From positions 1 to 38,393 of the forward strand of contig JAPLLC010000290.1 of NCBI GenBank assembly GCA_026387775.1: a stretch of DNA of 38,393 nt, read 5' to 3'. Below, in pieces: positions 18,388 through 26,799 of this stretch. A model generated the notes under the pieces. It was not told where the DNA came from. It made no database searches and saw nothing but the letters and a program-made list of their open reading frames with translations. The position numbers and the translations under genes are program-made. The number at the start of each line of letters is the position of its first letter. Within the stretch, counting starts at the first letter, position 1. The DNA is from Candidatus Methylomirabilota bacterium. GTDB lineage: Bacteria > Methylomirabilota > Methylomirabilia > Methylomirabilales > 2-02-FULL-66-22.

Positions 18388-18401
18388 GAGGCGAGAGCCG
18401 A
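18297..18401 (+). repeat. GAGCCGA/GAGCGGA heptad tract (15 units) ending the methyltransferase gene
   Basis: Fifteen consecutive 7-mers start at 18297. GAGCCGA and GAGCGGA alternate five times, giving a 14-bp higher-order unit over 18297-18366. GAGCTGA, GAGCGGA, GAGCTGA, GAGGCGA and GAGCCGA follow. The GAGCTGA variant at 18381-18387 provides the methyltransferase stop codon. Confidence 0.94.
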
Positions 18402-18417
18402 GAAGGGTGAGGGGGCG

Positions 18418-19527
18418 GTGCGGATCGGATGCTACACGTTCAGCTTTCTGCCGACGGTGGGCGGGGCGGAGCTCTTGCTCCACGGGCTGGCGGACTCGCT
18501 GGTGGAGCGCGGGCACGCGGTGACGGTGTGGGCGCCGCAGGTGCGAGGGAAGGACAACCGCGTGGTCGGACGGTATCGCCTGCGGCGATACGGGCGGCCC
18601 TCCTCCAAGCGATTCGGCGCGCGCCAGACGCTGCCGAGGCTTCTGCTGGAGACCTGGGGCCAGCGGCTGGACGTCCTGCACTGCCACGGGGCCTATCCCG
18701 CGGGGTATGTGGGGGCCGCCTTCAAGCGGCTCACCGGGACGCCCATGCTGATCCGGCCGCACGGCGCCGACATCCTGCCGGGCGAGTGGATCGACCGGGA
18801 TCCGCGCCTGGCGGCTCGGATGCGGGATACGCTCCGGATGGCCGATGCGGTGGTGGCCCAGGGAGAGTTCCTGGCCGAGCGGATGCGCGCCCTGGGCGTC
18901 CCGGCGGGGCGGCTCCACGTGATCTGCAACGGAGTGCGCCTTCCGGAGGCGACCTCCCGATCTACACCCGAGGCGGCGTCGGTCGTCGCCATGGGGAGCC
19001 TGACGCCGAAGAAGGGTTTCGACGTCCTGCTCCAGGCGTTCCGTCTGGTCCTGCAGCGGCTGCCCCAGGCGCGCCTGACCATCGCCGGGGAGGGCCCGGA
19101 GGGACCGCGGCTGCGTGAGCTGGCCTCGTCGCTGGGCCTCACGGAGGCAGTTCTGTTCGCCGGCCTCGTCACGGGGGACGCCAAGGCGGACCTCTTCGCC
19201 CGGGCGCGCCTCTTCGTGTCCTCGGCGCGGCGGGAGCCGTTCGCCAACGCCAACCTGGAGGCCATGGCGATGGGCAAGCCGATGATCGCCACCCGGGTGG
19301 GCGGCAACCCGGAGATGGTCGAGGACGGGGTGAGCGGCCTCCTGGTCGAGCCGGAGGACCCCGACGGGCTGGCGGCGGCCATCGTCCGACTGCTGGATGA
19401 GCCCGAGCGGGCCGAGGCGATGGGGCGGGCGGCCCGCCGGCGGGCCGAGGGATTCTCCTGGGGGCGGATGGTGGACTGCTACGAGGCGCTGTACCGGGAG
19501 CTCGGCGCCAGCCGGGGGAGGGGCTGA
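18418..19527 (+). CDS. Glycosyltransferase family 4
   Basis: This 369-residue GT-B enzyme begins MRIGCYTFSFLPTVGGAELL (acceptor-domain GG-x-E loop) and has VLHCHGAYPAGYVGAAFKR, RPHGADILPGEW and VICNGVRLPEA. The donor domain has VVAMGSLTPKKGFDVLLQAF, LTIAGEGPEGPRLREL and FVSSARREPFANANLEAMAMGKPMIAT (the E-x7-E type motif reads EPFANANLE), then GGNPEMVEDGVSGLLVEPED. The GTG start at 18418 follows GAGGGGG and comes 30 bases after the methyltransferase stop, directly after the heptad tract. It probably transfers a hexose to the growing glycan; donor and acceptor are unknown. AsnB starts 3 bases after its stop. Confidence 0.9.
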   Translation: MRIGCYTFSFLPTVGGAELLLHGLADSLVERGHAVTVWAPQVRGKDNRVVGRYRLRRYGRPSSKRFGARQTLPRLLLETWGQRLDVLHCHGAYPAGYVGAAFKRLTGTPMLIRPHGADILPGEWIDRDPRLAARMRDTLRMADAVVAQGEFLAERMRALGVPAGRLHVICNGVRLPEATSRSTPEAASVVAMGSLTPKKGFDVLLQAFRLVLQRLPQARLTIAGEGPEGPRLRELASSLGLTEAVLFAGLVTGDAKADLFARARLFVSSARREPFANANLEAMAMGKPMIATRVGGNPEMVEDGVSGLLVEPEDPDGLAAAIVRLLDEPERAEAMGRAARRRAEGFSWGRMVDCYEALYRELGASRGRG

Positions 19528-19530
19528 GCC

Positions 19531-21429
19531 GTGTGCGGGATCGCGGGGAAAGTGCACACGGATCGCGCCCGGCGCGTGGAGCCGGCATTGCTCCGGCGGA
19601 TGACGGCCGCCATCGCCCACCGGGGGCCGGACGACGAGCAGGCGTACCTGGAAGGCCGGGTGGGTCTGGGGATCCGGCGGCTCTCCATCATCGATCTCGC
19701 GGGAGGGCGCCAGCCGATCTCCAACGAAGACCGGTCGGTCTGGATCGTCTTCAACGGGGAGATCTATAACTATCGCCAGCTCCGGGAGGAGGTGCTGGCG
19801 GCCGGGCACGTCTTGCGGACCCGCTCCGACACCGAGGTGATCGTCCACCTCTACGAAGAGCTGGGTCCGGGCTGTCTGGACCGGCTTCGCGGGATGTTCG
19901 CCATCGCGCTCTGGGATGCGCCCCGCGAGCGATTGCTCCTCGCCCGCGACCGGCTGGGGAAGAAGCCGCTGCTCTATGCCAGCCTCCCCGAGGGGCTGAC
20001 CTTCGCGTCGGAATTCGGCGCCCTGCTGCAGGACGCCGCCATCCCGCGCGAGATCGATCCGGGGGCGCTGGATGCCTTCCTCCGCTGTCAGGCCGTCCCG
20101 TCGCCCCGCACCATCTACCGGGCGGTCCGGAAGCTCCCCCCGGGACACCTGCTCACCTGGGAGAAGGGCGAGGCGCGGGTGGAGCGGTTCTGGTCGCTCC
20201 GCTTCCAGCCGAAGACGCAGGCCCCGCTGCCGGAGATCCGCGGGCGCGTGCGCGAACTCTTGGACGAGAGCGTCCGGCTGCGGCTGGAGAGCGACGTCCC
20301 CGTGGGTGTCCTCTTGAGCGGGGGGATCGACTCCACGGCGGTGGCGGCGCTGATGGCCCGACACCTGGACCGGCCCGTGCAGACCTTCTCGGTCGGCTTC
20401 GAGGAGGCGGGTTACAGCGAACTGCCCGCGGCGCGCCGGATGGCCGAGCGGATCGGCGCCCAGCACCACGAGGCGGTGGTGAAGCTGGACGTCGCCGCGA
20501 TCTTGCCGGTCCTGGCCCGCCACTACGGGGAGCCGTTCGCCGACAAGTCGGCGGTCCCCACGTATGCCGTGACGAAGATGGCGGGGCAAGCGCTCAAGGT
20601 CGTGCTCTCGGGGGACGGAGGAGACGAGGCTTTTGCCGGCTACCAGCGCTACCTGGCCGCGCCGCTCTTCGGGTGGAAGTCGGGCGCGGCCGGGAGACGT
20701 CGGCTGGGGGAGGAATGGCTGCGGCGGGCGCTCTCGCTCAGCAGCGGATCGGTGACGGGTCGTTTCTCGCGCCGCTGCGCCGAGGCCGTCGCGCCCCCGG
20801 CGCGGTCCGTCCTGTTTCCGGAGTTCTTCCCCGGCTACCGCCTGGCCGCTCTCTACCGCGAAGCGGTGGGCAGGCAGGTCGCCACCGCCTGGGAGGAGGA
20901 GATCCTCGGGCGCTGGCGGGCCCTTTCCCCGGCGCTCGACGACCTGGACGCGGCGCTCGCGCTGGACTACGGCCTGTACCTCCCGGAGACGCTGCTGGTC
21001 AAGATGGACATCGCCAGCATGGCCAACTCGCTGGAGGTCCGGTCGCCCTTTCTGGACCATGTCCTCCTGGAGTACGCGGCCATCATCCCCGGGGGGCTCA
21101 AGCTGGCCGGGGGGATCGGCAAGGCGCTCCTGCGGGAGAGCGTCCGCGATCTCCTTCCGCCGGAGATCCTGGGCGGGCCCAAGCGAGGCTTCTCCGCCCC
21201 GGTGGCCGCCTGGCTGCGGGGGCCGCTCAAGGGGTATGCCGAGGCGCTGCTGCTCCGCGGGGCGCGCGGTCTGCCGGAGTTCTTCCGGCCGGCGGCGGTC
21301 CGGTCCCTCTGGGAGGCGCATCAGTCGGGGCGGGAGAACCACGCCATGCGTCTCTGGGCGCTGCTGGTGTTCGAGGTCTGGTTCCGCCTGTGGATGGATG
21401 GCGACGGGATGGATGGCCGTGTGGCGTGA
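19531..21429 (+). CDS. asnB: Asparagine synthase (glutamine-hydrolysing) family amidotransferase
   Basis: This 632-residue protein begins MCGIAGKVHTDRARRVEP, so Cys2 is the glutaminase nucleophile. IAHRGPDDEQAYL, GIRRLSIIDLAGGRQPISNED, IVFNGEIYNY and RSDTEVIVHLYEE complete the class II glutaminase domain. The synthetase domain has the P-loop VLLSGGIDSTAVAAL, SVGFEEAGYSELPAARRMAE, LSGDGGDEAFAGYQRY and SLEVRSPFLDHVLLEYA. The GTG start at 19531 is required to place Cys at position 2. Its place among glycosyltransferases suggests it amidates a carboxyl group of the glycan (for example a uronic acid made through ugd) rather than serving only asparagine synthesis. That role is inference; plain AsnB remains possible. 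Confidence 0.92.
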   Translation: MCGIAGKVHTDRARRVEPALLRRMTAAIAHRGPDDEQAYLEGRVGLGIRRLSIIDLAGGRQPISNEDRSVWIVFNGEIYNYRQLREEVLAAGHVLRTRSDTEVIVHLYEELGPGCLDRLRGMFAIALWDAPRERLLLARDRLGKKPLLYASLPEGLTFASEFGALLQDAAIPREIDPGALDAFLRCQAVPSPRTIYRAVRKLPPGHLLTWEKGEARVERFWSLRFQPKTQAPLPEIRGRVRELLDESVRLRLESDVPVGVLLSGGIDSTAVAALMARHLDRPVQTFSVGFEEAGYSELPAARRMAERIGAQHHEAVVKLDVAAILPVLARHYGEPFADKSAVPTYAVTKMAGQALKVVLSGDGGDEAFAGYQRYLAAPLFGWKSGAAGRRRLGEEWLRRALSLSSGSVTGRFSRRCAEAVAPPARSVLFPEFFPGYRLAALYREAVGRQVATAWEEEILGRWRALSPALDDLDAALALDYGLYLPETLLVKMDIASMANSLEVRSPFLDHVLLEYAAIIPGGLKLAGGIGKALLRESVRDLLPPEILGGPKRGFSAPVAAWLRGPLKGYAEALLLRGARGLPEFFRPAAVRSLWEAHQSGRENHAMRLWALLVFEVWFRLWMDGDGMDGRVA

Positions 21430-22618
21430 GATGGGGCGCTCCCTGGGACGGGTCTGGAAAGGGGGCGTGCTGCGGGGGCTGCAGACGGCGTGCCGGGTCG
21501 CGGTGGCGATCCGGCCGCTGCCGCGAGTCGAGGGGAAGCCGCCGGTCCCGCGCTCGGTGGTGGTCTTCAGCACGGCGGGGATCGGCGACACGCTCTCGGA
21601 CACGCCCGCCATCCGGGCGCTGCGGGAGAGCTTCCCCGACTGTCGCATCACGGCGGTGGTGCACCGCCGCCGGCGCGCCGTCCTGGAGGGGAACCCCTGC
21701 ATCGACCGCCTCGTCCCGCATGCCAAGGGGCCGGTCCGGTTCTGGCGCACGCTGCGAGCGATCCGGCAGGGGCGGCCGGACACCGCGGTGACGCTGCGGG
21801 CCAACGATCACGATCCAGACGTCTGGCCGCTGGCCTACCTGTCCGGCGCCCGCGTCATCGCGAGCCGGCCGGCCATGACACGCTTCCCGTTCCTGGTCAA
21901 CCTCCCGGTCGCGGTGCCGGACTGGGTGGACCGCCCGGGGGTGGAGCAGACGCTGGAGATCGTCCGGGCGCTGGGGGCCGACACGGTGGACCCGCGGATG
22001 GACTTCGTCGTGCCGGAGGCGGCGCGCCGCCGGGTGGACGAGATCCTACGAGAACATCAGCTCGCGGGGAGGCCGCTGGTGGCGATGCAGGTCCACGTGA
22101 GTCCTCGACTGGCATTCCGCGACTGGCCGGCGGCCTACTTCGCGGCGCTGGGACGACGGATCCTGGAGGCGTTCCCGGTGCGATTGGCGATCACCGGCGG
22201 GCGCGAGGATGTGGCGGCGGCGGCGGCGGTAGGACGAGAGCTGGGGGCGGGCGCCACGGTCCTGGCTGGGCGGCTGTCCCTGCCGGAGACGGCGGCGCTG
22301 CTCACCCGCTGCCGGCTGCTGATCACGACCGACACCGGCATCATGCATCTGGGCTTCGCCGTGCGGGCGCCGACGCTGGCGCTGCTGCACCCGTACAACG
22401 CGCACCGGGTGGGCCCCCACGGCTACGGGGGGCTGCACCGCGTGGCGCTCCTGGACCCGTCGCTGTGGGCGGGGGAGGACCCGCCGCGGGTCGGCCTGGA
22501 CCGCCTCACGCCGGAGGCGGTGTGGCCGGTCCTGCGCGCCTTCTGGCAGGACACCGACGCGAGCCGGGCCGTCGAGCCGCCTCCGGCCGGGCGCGCCGAG
22601 ACGGAAGCAGGAGAATGA
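21413..22618 (+). CDS. Glycosyltransferase family 9 (heptosyltransferase-like)
   Basis: This 401-residue protein has GT9 hallmarks: VVVFSTAGIGDTLSDTPAIRAL, ITAVVHRRRRAVLEGNPCIDRLV, TLRANDHDPDVWPLAYLSGAR, MQVHVSPRLAFRDWPAAYFAAL, VLAGRLSLPETAALLTRC and LLITTDTGIMHLGFAVRAPTLAL. The usual heptosyltransferase D-S-x-x-x-H-x-A motif is here DTGIMHLGF. The N-terminal 40 residues before VVVFS are basic and not conserved. The start is ambiguous: ATG 21413, GTG 21419 and ATG 21431 are all in frame near the AsnB stop (21427-21429), and none has a convincing ribosome site. The stop overlaps the following ATG. The tail is rich in Pro, Ala and Glu and looks disordered. Confidence 0.85.
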   Translation: MAVWREMGRSLGRVWKGGVLRGLQTACRVAVAIRPLPRVEGKPPVPRSVVVFSTAGIGDTLSDTPAIRALRESFPDCRITAVVHRRRRAVLEGNPCIDRLVPHAKGPVRFWRTLRAIRQGRPDTAVTLRANDHDPDVWPLAYLSGARVIASRPAMTRFPFLVNLPVAVPDWVDRPGVEQTLEIVRALGADTVDPRMDFVVPEAARRRVDEILREHQLAGRPLVAMQVHVSPRLAFRDWPAAYFAALGRRILEAFPVRLAITGGREDVAAAAAVGRELGAGATVLAGRLSLPETAALLTRCRLLITTDTGIMHLGFAVRAPTLALLHPYNAHRVGPHGYGGLHRVALLDPSLWAGEDPPRVGLDRLTPEAVWPVLRAFWQDTDASRAVEPPPAGRAETEAGE

Positions 22619-23298
22619 AAGGGCGCGACATGTACCACCCCATCGAGTGGACCCCGGAGCGGATCGAGCGGTTCTGGAATTTCTACAGCGGGAACGCGGC
22701 GGCCCACGGGAACTACTTCAGCAACCAGTTCGGAGGCGCCATTCTCAACCTGGTGCGGGGACGGGTGCGGCTGGCGGGTCCGGTGGTGGATCTCGGCTGC
22801 GGACCCGGATACTTCCTGGGCCACCTCTTGCGACACGGACTCGCCTGCAAGGCGATCGACTCCTCCGTGGGCCGCCTGGACCGCCTTCCGCTCGCGGACG
22901 GCGAGGCGGGGGCGATCTTTCTGATCGAGGTGATGGAGCATCTCACCCCGGACCTGATGGCGGCGACCTACGCGGAGCTCGCCCGCGTGCTGCGCCCCGG
23001 GGGGCACCTGATCATCACCGTGCCCAACGACGAGAACCTGGACGCCAACAGCGTGGCGTGCCCGGAATGTGGGTGCGTGTTTCACCGCATGCAGCACTTG
23101 CAGCGGTATACGGCCGAGTCGCTGGCGCAGCGCCTGACCGCCGCCGGGTTCGAGGTGGCATTCGCGGCGGGTGTCTCGCTCAAATACTTCAAGGGGGGTT
23201 GGCCGGTGCGGGCCATCGGCGCGGTGCGACACGGAGTGCACGGGCTGCGGCGGCGGCCAAACCCGCACCTGGTGGCCGTGGCCAGCCGCGGCGTTTAG
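22615..23298 (+). CDS. Class I SAM-dependent methyltransferase
   Basis: This 227-residue protein has the SAM loop PVVDLGCGPGYFLGHLL, the acidic strand ACKAIDSSVG, AIFLIEVMEHLTPDLMAATYAEL and LRPGGHLIITVPNDENLDANSV. ACPECGCVFHRMQHLQRYTAE is a CxxCxC-x2-H motif that recurs in methyltransferases of glycan clusters and could bind metal. The start ATG 22615 overlaps the upstream GT9 stop, with AGGAG just before; an in-frame ATG at 22630 is an alternative. The substrate is unknown, probably a sugar or a lipid-linked intermediate. The stop codon TAG forms the junction with a large palindromic repeat element (CAGGCTGCTG). Confidence 0.87.
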   Translation: MKGRDMYHPIEWTPERIERFWNFYSGNAAAHGNYFSNQFGGAILNLVRGRVRLAGPVVDLGCGPGYFLGHLLRHGLACKAIDSSVGRLDRLPLADGEAGAIFLIEVMEHLTPDLMAATYAELARVLRPGGHLIITVPNDENLDANSVACPECGCVFHRMQHLQRYTAESLAQRLTAAGFEVAFAAGVSLKYFKGGWPVRAIGAVRHGVHGLRRRPNPHLVAVASRGV

Positions 23299-23490
23299 CA
23301 GGCTGCTGAAAAAGGCCCATCTGCGGTCACCCAGCCTGCGGCTGGGTACCCGCACGCTGGGGTACTCGCTGCGGCGTACCTGGAGTACGCCTGGACCCAG
23401 CTTCACTGGGTGCCCCGCCCTGCGCGCGCCGCCTGGCATCTGGACCTTTTTGAGCAGCCTGAACGAAAGCGGGTTTTTCAGCAGCCTGCT
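23297..23490 (+). repeat. Dispersed palindromic element, copy J1 (194 bp)
   Basis: Terminal inverted repeats AGCAGGCTGCTGAAAAA (23297-23313) and TTTTTCAGCAGCCTGCT (23474-23490) are perfect. A second internal partner, CCTTTTTGAGCAGCCTG, lies around 23444-23460. A central stem GGCGTAC/GTACGCC (23373-23379 and 23385-23391) and a variable stem CACCCAG/CTGGGTG (23328-23334 and 23406-23412) complete it. Its first base pair region includes the UAG stop of the upstream methyltransferase. No transposase is present. Confidence 0.93.
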
Positions 23491-23550
23491 AGCGCCGCTC
23501 CCGCCGGGCGGTCGGATTTCACCGGTCCGGCTGGAAACCATCGAGGGCAG

Positions 23551-24714
23551 ATGAAGATCCCCGGTCTGGACAGTCTGGTGTATCGGAGCTTCTGGGCGCT
23601 CGATCGTCTGGGGCGCATCCGGACGGTGCGCGACCTGGCCGGCGCGAACCTCGATGCCGTCGGCGGCATCGTGGTCGCGGTGACGACGGCGCTGGGCGAC
23701 TCGATCTGCTTCACGCCCGGCCTTGGCGCGCTTCGGAGCCGCTTCCCTAAGGCCCGGATCGTCGGCCTGTTTCACCGCGCCTTCGCCGAGCTGTACCGAC
23801 AGGATCCCCGATTGGATGCGGTGATCCCCTATGAGGGCAAGTATGTGCGGTGGCGAGAAACGGTCCGGGCGCTTCAGGCTGCGCGGTGCGAGCTGGCGCT
23901 GGTTCCCTACATCGCCGATCCGGACGTGATCCCGCTGCTTTACCTCGGAGGCAGCCGGATCATCTTCCGGACTCCCGGTCGAGACACGATCTACCGATTC
24001 ATGGTGGCCAACCCGGAGCTGCTCTCCGACGGCCCGAACCCGGAGCACGCCCTGGTGCGGGTCGCCACCATGCTCCGGTACCTCGGCTGTCCGGTCACGG
24101 ACCTCGTGCCCCGGCTCCACGTGGGAGACGTCCAGCGCGAGGCCGCCGCCGCGTGGCTGCTGGCGCACGGGATTCCGCCGGGGGTATCGCTGCTGGGGAT
24201 GCACCCGGGGGCGTCGATCCAGAAGAAGCGCTGGCCCGCGGGGAACTTCGCCGCCGCGGCCCGAGCCCTGCTCGGGGACGACGTCGACCGGCGGCTGATT
24301 CTCACCGGATCGCGAGGCGAGCGTGCGCTCTGCGAGGACATCCGCCAGGCGTGCGGGGCTCCCGGGCGTGCGGTGAACGCCGCCGGGGATCTGCCGCTCA
24401 CGGCGCTTCCCGCCGTCCTCGAGCGCGTGACGTGGTTTCTGGGCAACGACACCGGCGTGGCGCACGTCGCCTACGCCATGGAGACTCCCAGCCTGACATT
24501 GTTCTGGCGGAGCGATCCCGAGCGCAGCGGACCCTTGCACCAGCTTGACCGTCACCGGGTGATCGCGCGCACGCCGCTCTGTCCGCCGTGCCGGACGAAG
24601 AGCTGTCTCTACCCGAGCTGCGCCGACGAGATCACGGTGGACCGGGTCCTGGACGCCGCCCGTGCCATGCTGGGCCAGCCGGCGGCAGCCGATCAAGACC
24701 GGGGCATGACGTAG
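23551..24714 (+). CDS. Glycosyltransferase family 9 (heptosyltransferase-like)
   Basis: This 387-residue GT9 protein has the motif IVVAVTTALGDSICFTPGLGALR, a D-S-I-C variant of the usual G-D. RIVGLFHRAFAELYRQDPRLDAVIPYEGKY, LGMHPGASIQKKRWPAGNFA, VNAAGDLPLTALPAVLERV and WFLGNDTGVAHVAYAMETPSLTLF follow. The C-terminal Cys-rich stretch TPLCPPCRTKSCLYPSCADEI parallels that of the first GT9 gene of the cluster. ATG 23551 has GAGGG four bases upstream; the in-frame sequence before it is the palindromic repeat and is not coding. The repeat separates it from the upstream operon, so it may be transcribed separately. The sugar donor is unknown. Confidence 0.88.
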   Translation: MKIPGLDSLVYRSFWALDRLGRIRTVRDLAGANLDAVGGIVVAVTTALGDSICFTPGLGALRSRFPKARIVGLFHRAFAELYRQDPRLDAVIPYEGKYVRWRETVRALQAARCELALVPYIADPDVIPLLYLGGSRIIFRTPGRDTIYRFMVANPELLSDGPNPEHALVRVATMLRYLGCPVTDLVPRLHVGDVQREAAAAWLLAHGIPPGVSLLGMHPGASIQKKRWPAGNFAAAARALLGDDVDRRLILTGSRGERALCEDIRQACGAPGRAVNAAGDLPLTALPAVLERVTWFLGNDTGVAHVAYAMETPSLTLFWRSDPERSGPLHQLDRHRVIARTPLCPPCRTKSCLYPSCADEITVDRVLDAARAMLGQPAAADQDRGMT

Positions 24715-24809
24715 CGCTCGGATTGCCGACATCCGCCCGTCCCCTGCTGGCCGGGACCGGATGAGGCGGCGGACGATTGGGATCTTACCGAGGGAAAAGG
24801 GGCAGACGC

Positions 24810-25613
24810 GTGAAGTCAGTGTTCCGATATCTATTGCGCGCATACCTGAGTCGGTGTCCGGTCACGGAAGGCAAGGGACTCCTCTACCGGAGATTCGCCA
24901 TGGCGCTCCTGCCCGCGGAGCGAGAAGTCATCGCAGAGCTGGCTCCGGGGTTTCGCATCGCCCTCGACCTCGGAGAGACCGCACAGCGGGAGATGTTCTA
25001 TTTCGGCACCTACGAGCGAAAGGAGTCCGCGCTGGTCCGGCGGATCCTCCGACCCGGCGACGCTTTCTGGGACGTGGGCGCCAATCTGGGATACTATACG
25101 CTGCTGGGGGGCGCCTGCGTCGGGAAGACGGGACGGGTGGTGGCTTTCGAGCCATTTCCCCCGGCCTGGGAGCGGCTGCAGCGCAACCTGTCCCTGAACG
25201 CCTTCCCGCAGGCTCGGCTCGTCAATGCGGCGGTCAGCAGCGTCGTGGGGACGGCCCCGCTGTTCTTCGCGAGCGACGTCCCGGACGGCGTGGCGAGCCT
25301 GGCCGCGCCGGAGGGCCACGTCTCGCGGGTCACCTGCCGGACGCTGACCTTGGACCGCTTTGCGGAAGAGGACGGGGAGCGATTGCCGACCCTGATGAAG
25401 GTCGACGTGGAAGGACACGGGACATCCAAGCGCGAGATCCAGGAGATGCTGTCGCGTCTGGGGTATGCCGCGTACCAGCTCTGGGGACGTCGCTGGGTGG
25501 CGTGTGAGGACATCCGGGAGGCGCGGTTCAGGAACATCTTCTGGGCGATCCCGACGAGCGACCTGCACCGGGCGCGGCTGCGGGCGGCGGACATCCTGCG
25601 GGGGCGCGCATGA
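24810..25613 (+). CDS. FkbM family methyltransferase, apparently with an internal deletion
   Basis: This 267-residue SAM-dependent O-methyltransferase-like protein has the motif AFWDVGANLGYYTLLGGACVG, VVAFEPFPPAWERLQRNLSLN, LVNAAVSS and LDRFAEEDGERLPTLMKVDVEG. In FkbM proteins DVEG is normally followed by about 25 residues (E-x-x-V-L-x-G, a helix, then a strand). Here DVEGHG jumps directly to TSKREIQEMLSRLGYAAYQLW, which resembles sequence found after that segment. An in-frame loss of roughly 20-25 codons is suspected; activity is uncertain. The GTG start at 24810 has AAAGGGG upstream. The 95 bases before it contain nothing recognisable. The stop overlaps the next GT9 ATG. Confidence 0.82.
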   Translation: MKSVFRYLLRAYLSRCPVTEGKGLLYRRFAMALLPAEREVIAELAPGFRIALDLGETAQREMFYFGTYERKESALVRRILRPGDAFWDVGANLGYYTLLGGACVGKTGRVVAFEPFPPAWERLQRNLSLNAFPQARLVNAAVSSVVGTAPLFFASDVPDGVASLAAPEGHVSRVTCRTLTLDRFAEEDGERLPTLMKVDVEGHGTSKREIQEMLSRLGYAAYQLWGRRWVACEDIREARFRNIFWAIPTSDLHRARLRAADILRGRA

Positions 25614-26752
25614 GCCGGGTCGAGCGGATACTGGAATCGGTCTTGGAGCGCGGCCTTCAGCGGCGATCCTCCGGGGCCGTCCCCGCCTTCGCGCCGGGCC
25701 GCGTGGAGCGGATCTTGGTCCTGAACAAGCACAACATCGGGGACGTGCTCTGCACGACCCCCGCCCTGCGCGCCCTGCGCAGGGCCTTTCCGAAGGCCTT
25801 CCTGGCGATCCTGGTGTCCGAGCACTGTCGGCCGGTCCTGGAGCGTAACCCGGACCTGGACGAGATCTTCACCTATACGAAATCCAAGCACCGGGCCGCC
25901 TGGCTGGGCCTGCCGGCCCAGTGGGATCTCTGGAACGTGATTCGCAGACTGCGTGCCCGCCGCTTCGACCTGGCCGTCTCCATGGGCCGTCCCTCCAGCC
26001 GGTCGGGGGGCTGGCTGGCGTACGCCTGCGGGGCGCCGTGGCGCCTCGGGTATGTCGGCCCGCGGCTGCACCCGTTCGGATTCTTTCTGAACCTGGGGCG
26101 CGACCCCGGGGCGATCACGTCGCACGAGGTCGACGGATCGCTGGAACTTCTGGCCTCGATCGGCGTCCCGCCGGTGGGGCGAGAGTTGACCCTCCTCCCG
26201 GACCCCGAGGCGCAGGCGACCATCCGCCGCCGGCTTCGGGAGGCGGGATGCGCGGCGGATGCGAGGCCGGCTCTGGTGCACATCAGCAACCGGCGCGAGT
26301 CCAGCCGGTGGCCCCTCACATCTTTTGCCCAAACGGCAGATTTCGTGCAGGAGCGACTGGGGCTGACGGCGCTTCTGTCCTGGGCGCCGGGGGATGCCAG
26401 CAATCCCCTGTTTCCGGGGGACGACGGCAAGGCGGAAGCGGTGGCGCGCCAGATGCGGACGCGGCCGATCCTCCTCCCCACGCCAACCCTGTCGGAGCTG
26501 ATCGCCGCCATGAGCCTGAGCGATCTGATCCTGTCCACAGACGGTGGGCCCATGCACATGGCCGCCGCGCTTGACGTGCCTCAGGTCGTTCTCTTCGGGA
26601 AGACGGGACAGGCCCACTGGGCGCCGATCAGCGAGAAGTGCGCGATTCTCCAGCGCGGCCAGCGGGTGGATGGGATCGTCGTCGAGGAGGTCGAGGCGGC
26701 CGTGTCCGCCGTGATGACGCGCTGGGGGCGGCGGGCCGGAGCGTCGGCGTGA
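25610..26752 (+). CDS. Glycosyltransferase family 9 (heptosyltransferase-like)
   Basis: This 380-residue GT9 enzyme shows RILVLNKHNIGDVLCTTPALRAL, LVSEHCRPVLERNPDLDEIFTY, MGRPSSRSGGWLAYACGAPWRLGY, VHISNRRESSRWPLTSFAQTA, LLPTPTLSELIAAMSLSDLIL and STDGGPMHMAAALDVPQVVLFGKT. The latter is the conserved D-G-G-P-x-H-x-A donor motif. All expected elements are present and length is normal. ATG 25610 overlaps the FkbM stop, so the two are coupled. It likely adds a heptose or related sugar to a lipid-linked glycan. It is the fourth GT9 gene in the window and, by motif detail, not a recent copy of the other three. Confidence 0.9.
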   Translation: MSRVERILESVLERGLQRRSSGAVPAFAPGRVERILVLNKHNIGDVLCTTPALRALRRAFPKAFLAILVSEHCRPVLERNPDLDEIFTYTKSKHRAAWLGLPAQWDLWNVIRRLRARRFDLAVSMGRPSSRSGGWLAYACGAPWRLGYVGPRLHPFGFFLNLGRDPGAITSHEVDGSLELLASIGVPPVGRELTLLPDPEAQATIRRRLREAGCAADARPALVHISNRRESSRWPLTSFAQTADFVQERLGLTALLSWAPGDASNPLFPGDDGKAEAVARQMRTRPILLPTPTLSELIAAMSLSDLILSTDGGPMHMAAALDVPQVVLFGKTGQAHWAPISEKCAILQRGQRVDGIVVEEVEAAVSAVMTRWGRRAGASA

Positions 26753-26799
26753 CGGCGAAACCGGGGCAGGGCCAAGACGGCCGGTCGAGACGGGGAGCC

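Noticed and set aside
17650-21804. Very long open frame on the minus strand (over 1,300 codons)
   Set aside because: It lies antisense to six well-supported genes, matches no protein family, and arises because GC-rich codon usage and the stop-free GAGCCGA repeat leave the opposite strand open.
23297-23490. Insertion sequence
   Set aside because: The element is under 200 bp, has no open frame for a transposase and no clear target duplication; it is better described as a non-autonomous palindromic repeat.
23410-23550. N-terminal extension of the GT9 gene at 23551 to an earlier start
   Set aside because: The extra codons are translated palindromic repeat and spacer; ATG 23551 has a good ribosome site and begins at family sequence.
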